A stretch of DNA of 5,545 nucleotides from Actinomycetota bacterium (GTDB taxonomy: Bacteria; Actinomycetota; Actinomycetes; Nanopelagicales; Nanopelagicaceae). Location: NCBI GenBank assembly GCA_009700365.1, contig WLME01000078.1, positions 1 to 5,545 on the forward strand, written 5' to 3'. Each line of letters opens with the position of its first letter. Within the stretch, counting starts at the first letter, position 1. The notes beneath the pieces were generated by a model. The model was not told the DNA's origin and did no database searches. It was given only the letters and a program-made list of their open reading frames with translations. Below, piece by piece: positions 5,357-5,545 of this stretch. Made by a program: the position numbers and the translations under genes.

Positions 5357-5545
5357 TTGCTCATCTTATTCGCATCGACTACGGCTGCATAAACAATCTT
5401 CTTCGGAAGGTCGAATTCTTCGGCAACTGTGGCAATTGCGCCTTTTCGGTCCATTCCAGCTGCTTCATATTCACGAACGCGTACGACTGCATCATCTGCT
5501 GTCTTTATTTCAGAACCCTCAGCCACTCCTGCAAAAACCAAGGTA
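5353..5545 (-). CDS. rsmI: 16S rRNA (cytidine1402-2'-O)-methyltransferase RsmI, C-terminal end only
   Basis: Only the last 63 residues are in the window; the reading frame stays open through the right edge. The first visible residues TLVFAG match the strand that ends the SAM-dependent methylase domain of RsmI (typically GEVTLVVAG). They are followed by a linker and the small C-terminal helical domain AGMDRKGAIATVAEEFDLPK (about residues 29-48 of the fragment) and KIVYAAVV, which corresponds to the S/D-R-K-x-A-(I/V)-x-x-V-A-x-x-x-x-(I/L)-P-K-K-x-V-Y signature of RsmI proteins. RsmI adds a 2'-O-methyl group to C1402 in the 30S decoding centre. The TGA stop overlaps the metG ATG by four bases, so the gene heads or belongs to the same operon. 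Its catalytic domain is not visible, so identification rests on the tail and on the neighbour; rsmI near metG is usual in actinobacteria. Confidence 0.85.
   Translation of the reverse strand, partial: TLVFAGVAEGSEIKTADDAVVRVREYEAAGMDRKGAIATVAEEFDLPKKIVYAAVVDANKMSK

Noticed and set aside
1..5545. A previously undescribed multi-gene system
   Set aside because: Every protein-coding gene falls into a well-known housekeeping or regulator family with intact motifs; no unexplained open frame or array remains.

Overview
The window reads as a compact chromosomal housekeeping locus from an actinobacterium. The reasons are the order of conserved genes (rsmI, metG, tatD, rsmA, ispE, then glmU further on, which is the actinobacterial arrangement around the mycobacterial metS-tatD-rpfB-ksgA-ispE block), -10 boxes placed for leaderless mRNAs, an actinobacterial-type MarR protein, and a tRNA without encoded CCA. 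Codon use is not GC-rich by eye. With the tight packing this suggests a small-genome, lower-GC lineage such as the freshwater or marine planktonic actinobacteria (acI/Nanopelagicales-like). That placement is an inference.

Layout, read along the minus strand from right to left. The C-terminal tail of rsmI (16S rRNA C1402 2'-O-methyltransferase) overlaps metG (methionyl-tRNA synthetase) by 4 nt. metG is followed after 7 nt by tatD (metal-dependent DNase/hydrolase), which overlaps rsmA (16S rRNA A1518/A1519 dimethyltransferase) by 4 nt. rsmA is followed after 9 nt by ispE (CDP-methylerythritol kinase). These five genes look like one operon whose promoter lies outside the window. ispE ends stop-to-stop, with no intervening base, against a plus-strand MarR-family regulator (668-1180). 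The MarR gene diverges from a minus-strand tRNA-Gln(TTG) at 542-613 across a 54-bp shared promoter region. Downstream of the tRNA is an 83-bp spacer holding what looks like a decayed partial copy of the tRNA. Then comes the 5' third of glmU, which runs off the left edge.

Functionally the window combines translation (two rRNA methylases, MetRS, tRNA-Gln), isoprenoid precursor synthesis by the MEP pathway (IspE) and UDP-GlcNAc supply for the cell wall (GlmU). The MarR protein is the only regulator, and it has no obvious target other than its own divergent promoter region. I saw no mobile element, CRISPR array, toxin or novel enzyme system. The points most worth a second look are the tRNA-Gln remnant, the leaderless promoter geometry of glmU and marR, the zero-gap convergent stops, and the absence of rpfB from its usual place between tatD and rsmA. 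There is no gene-free stretch longer than 300 bases.
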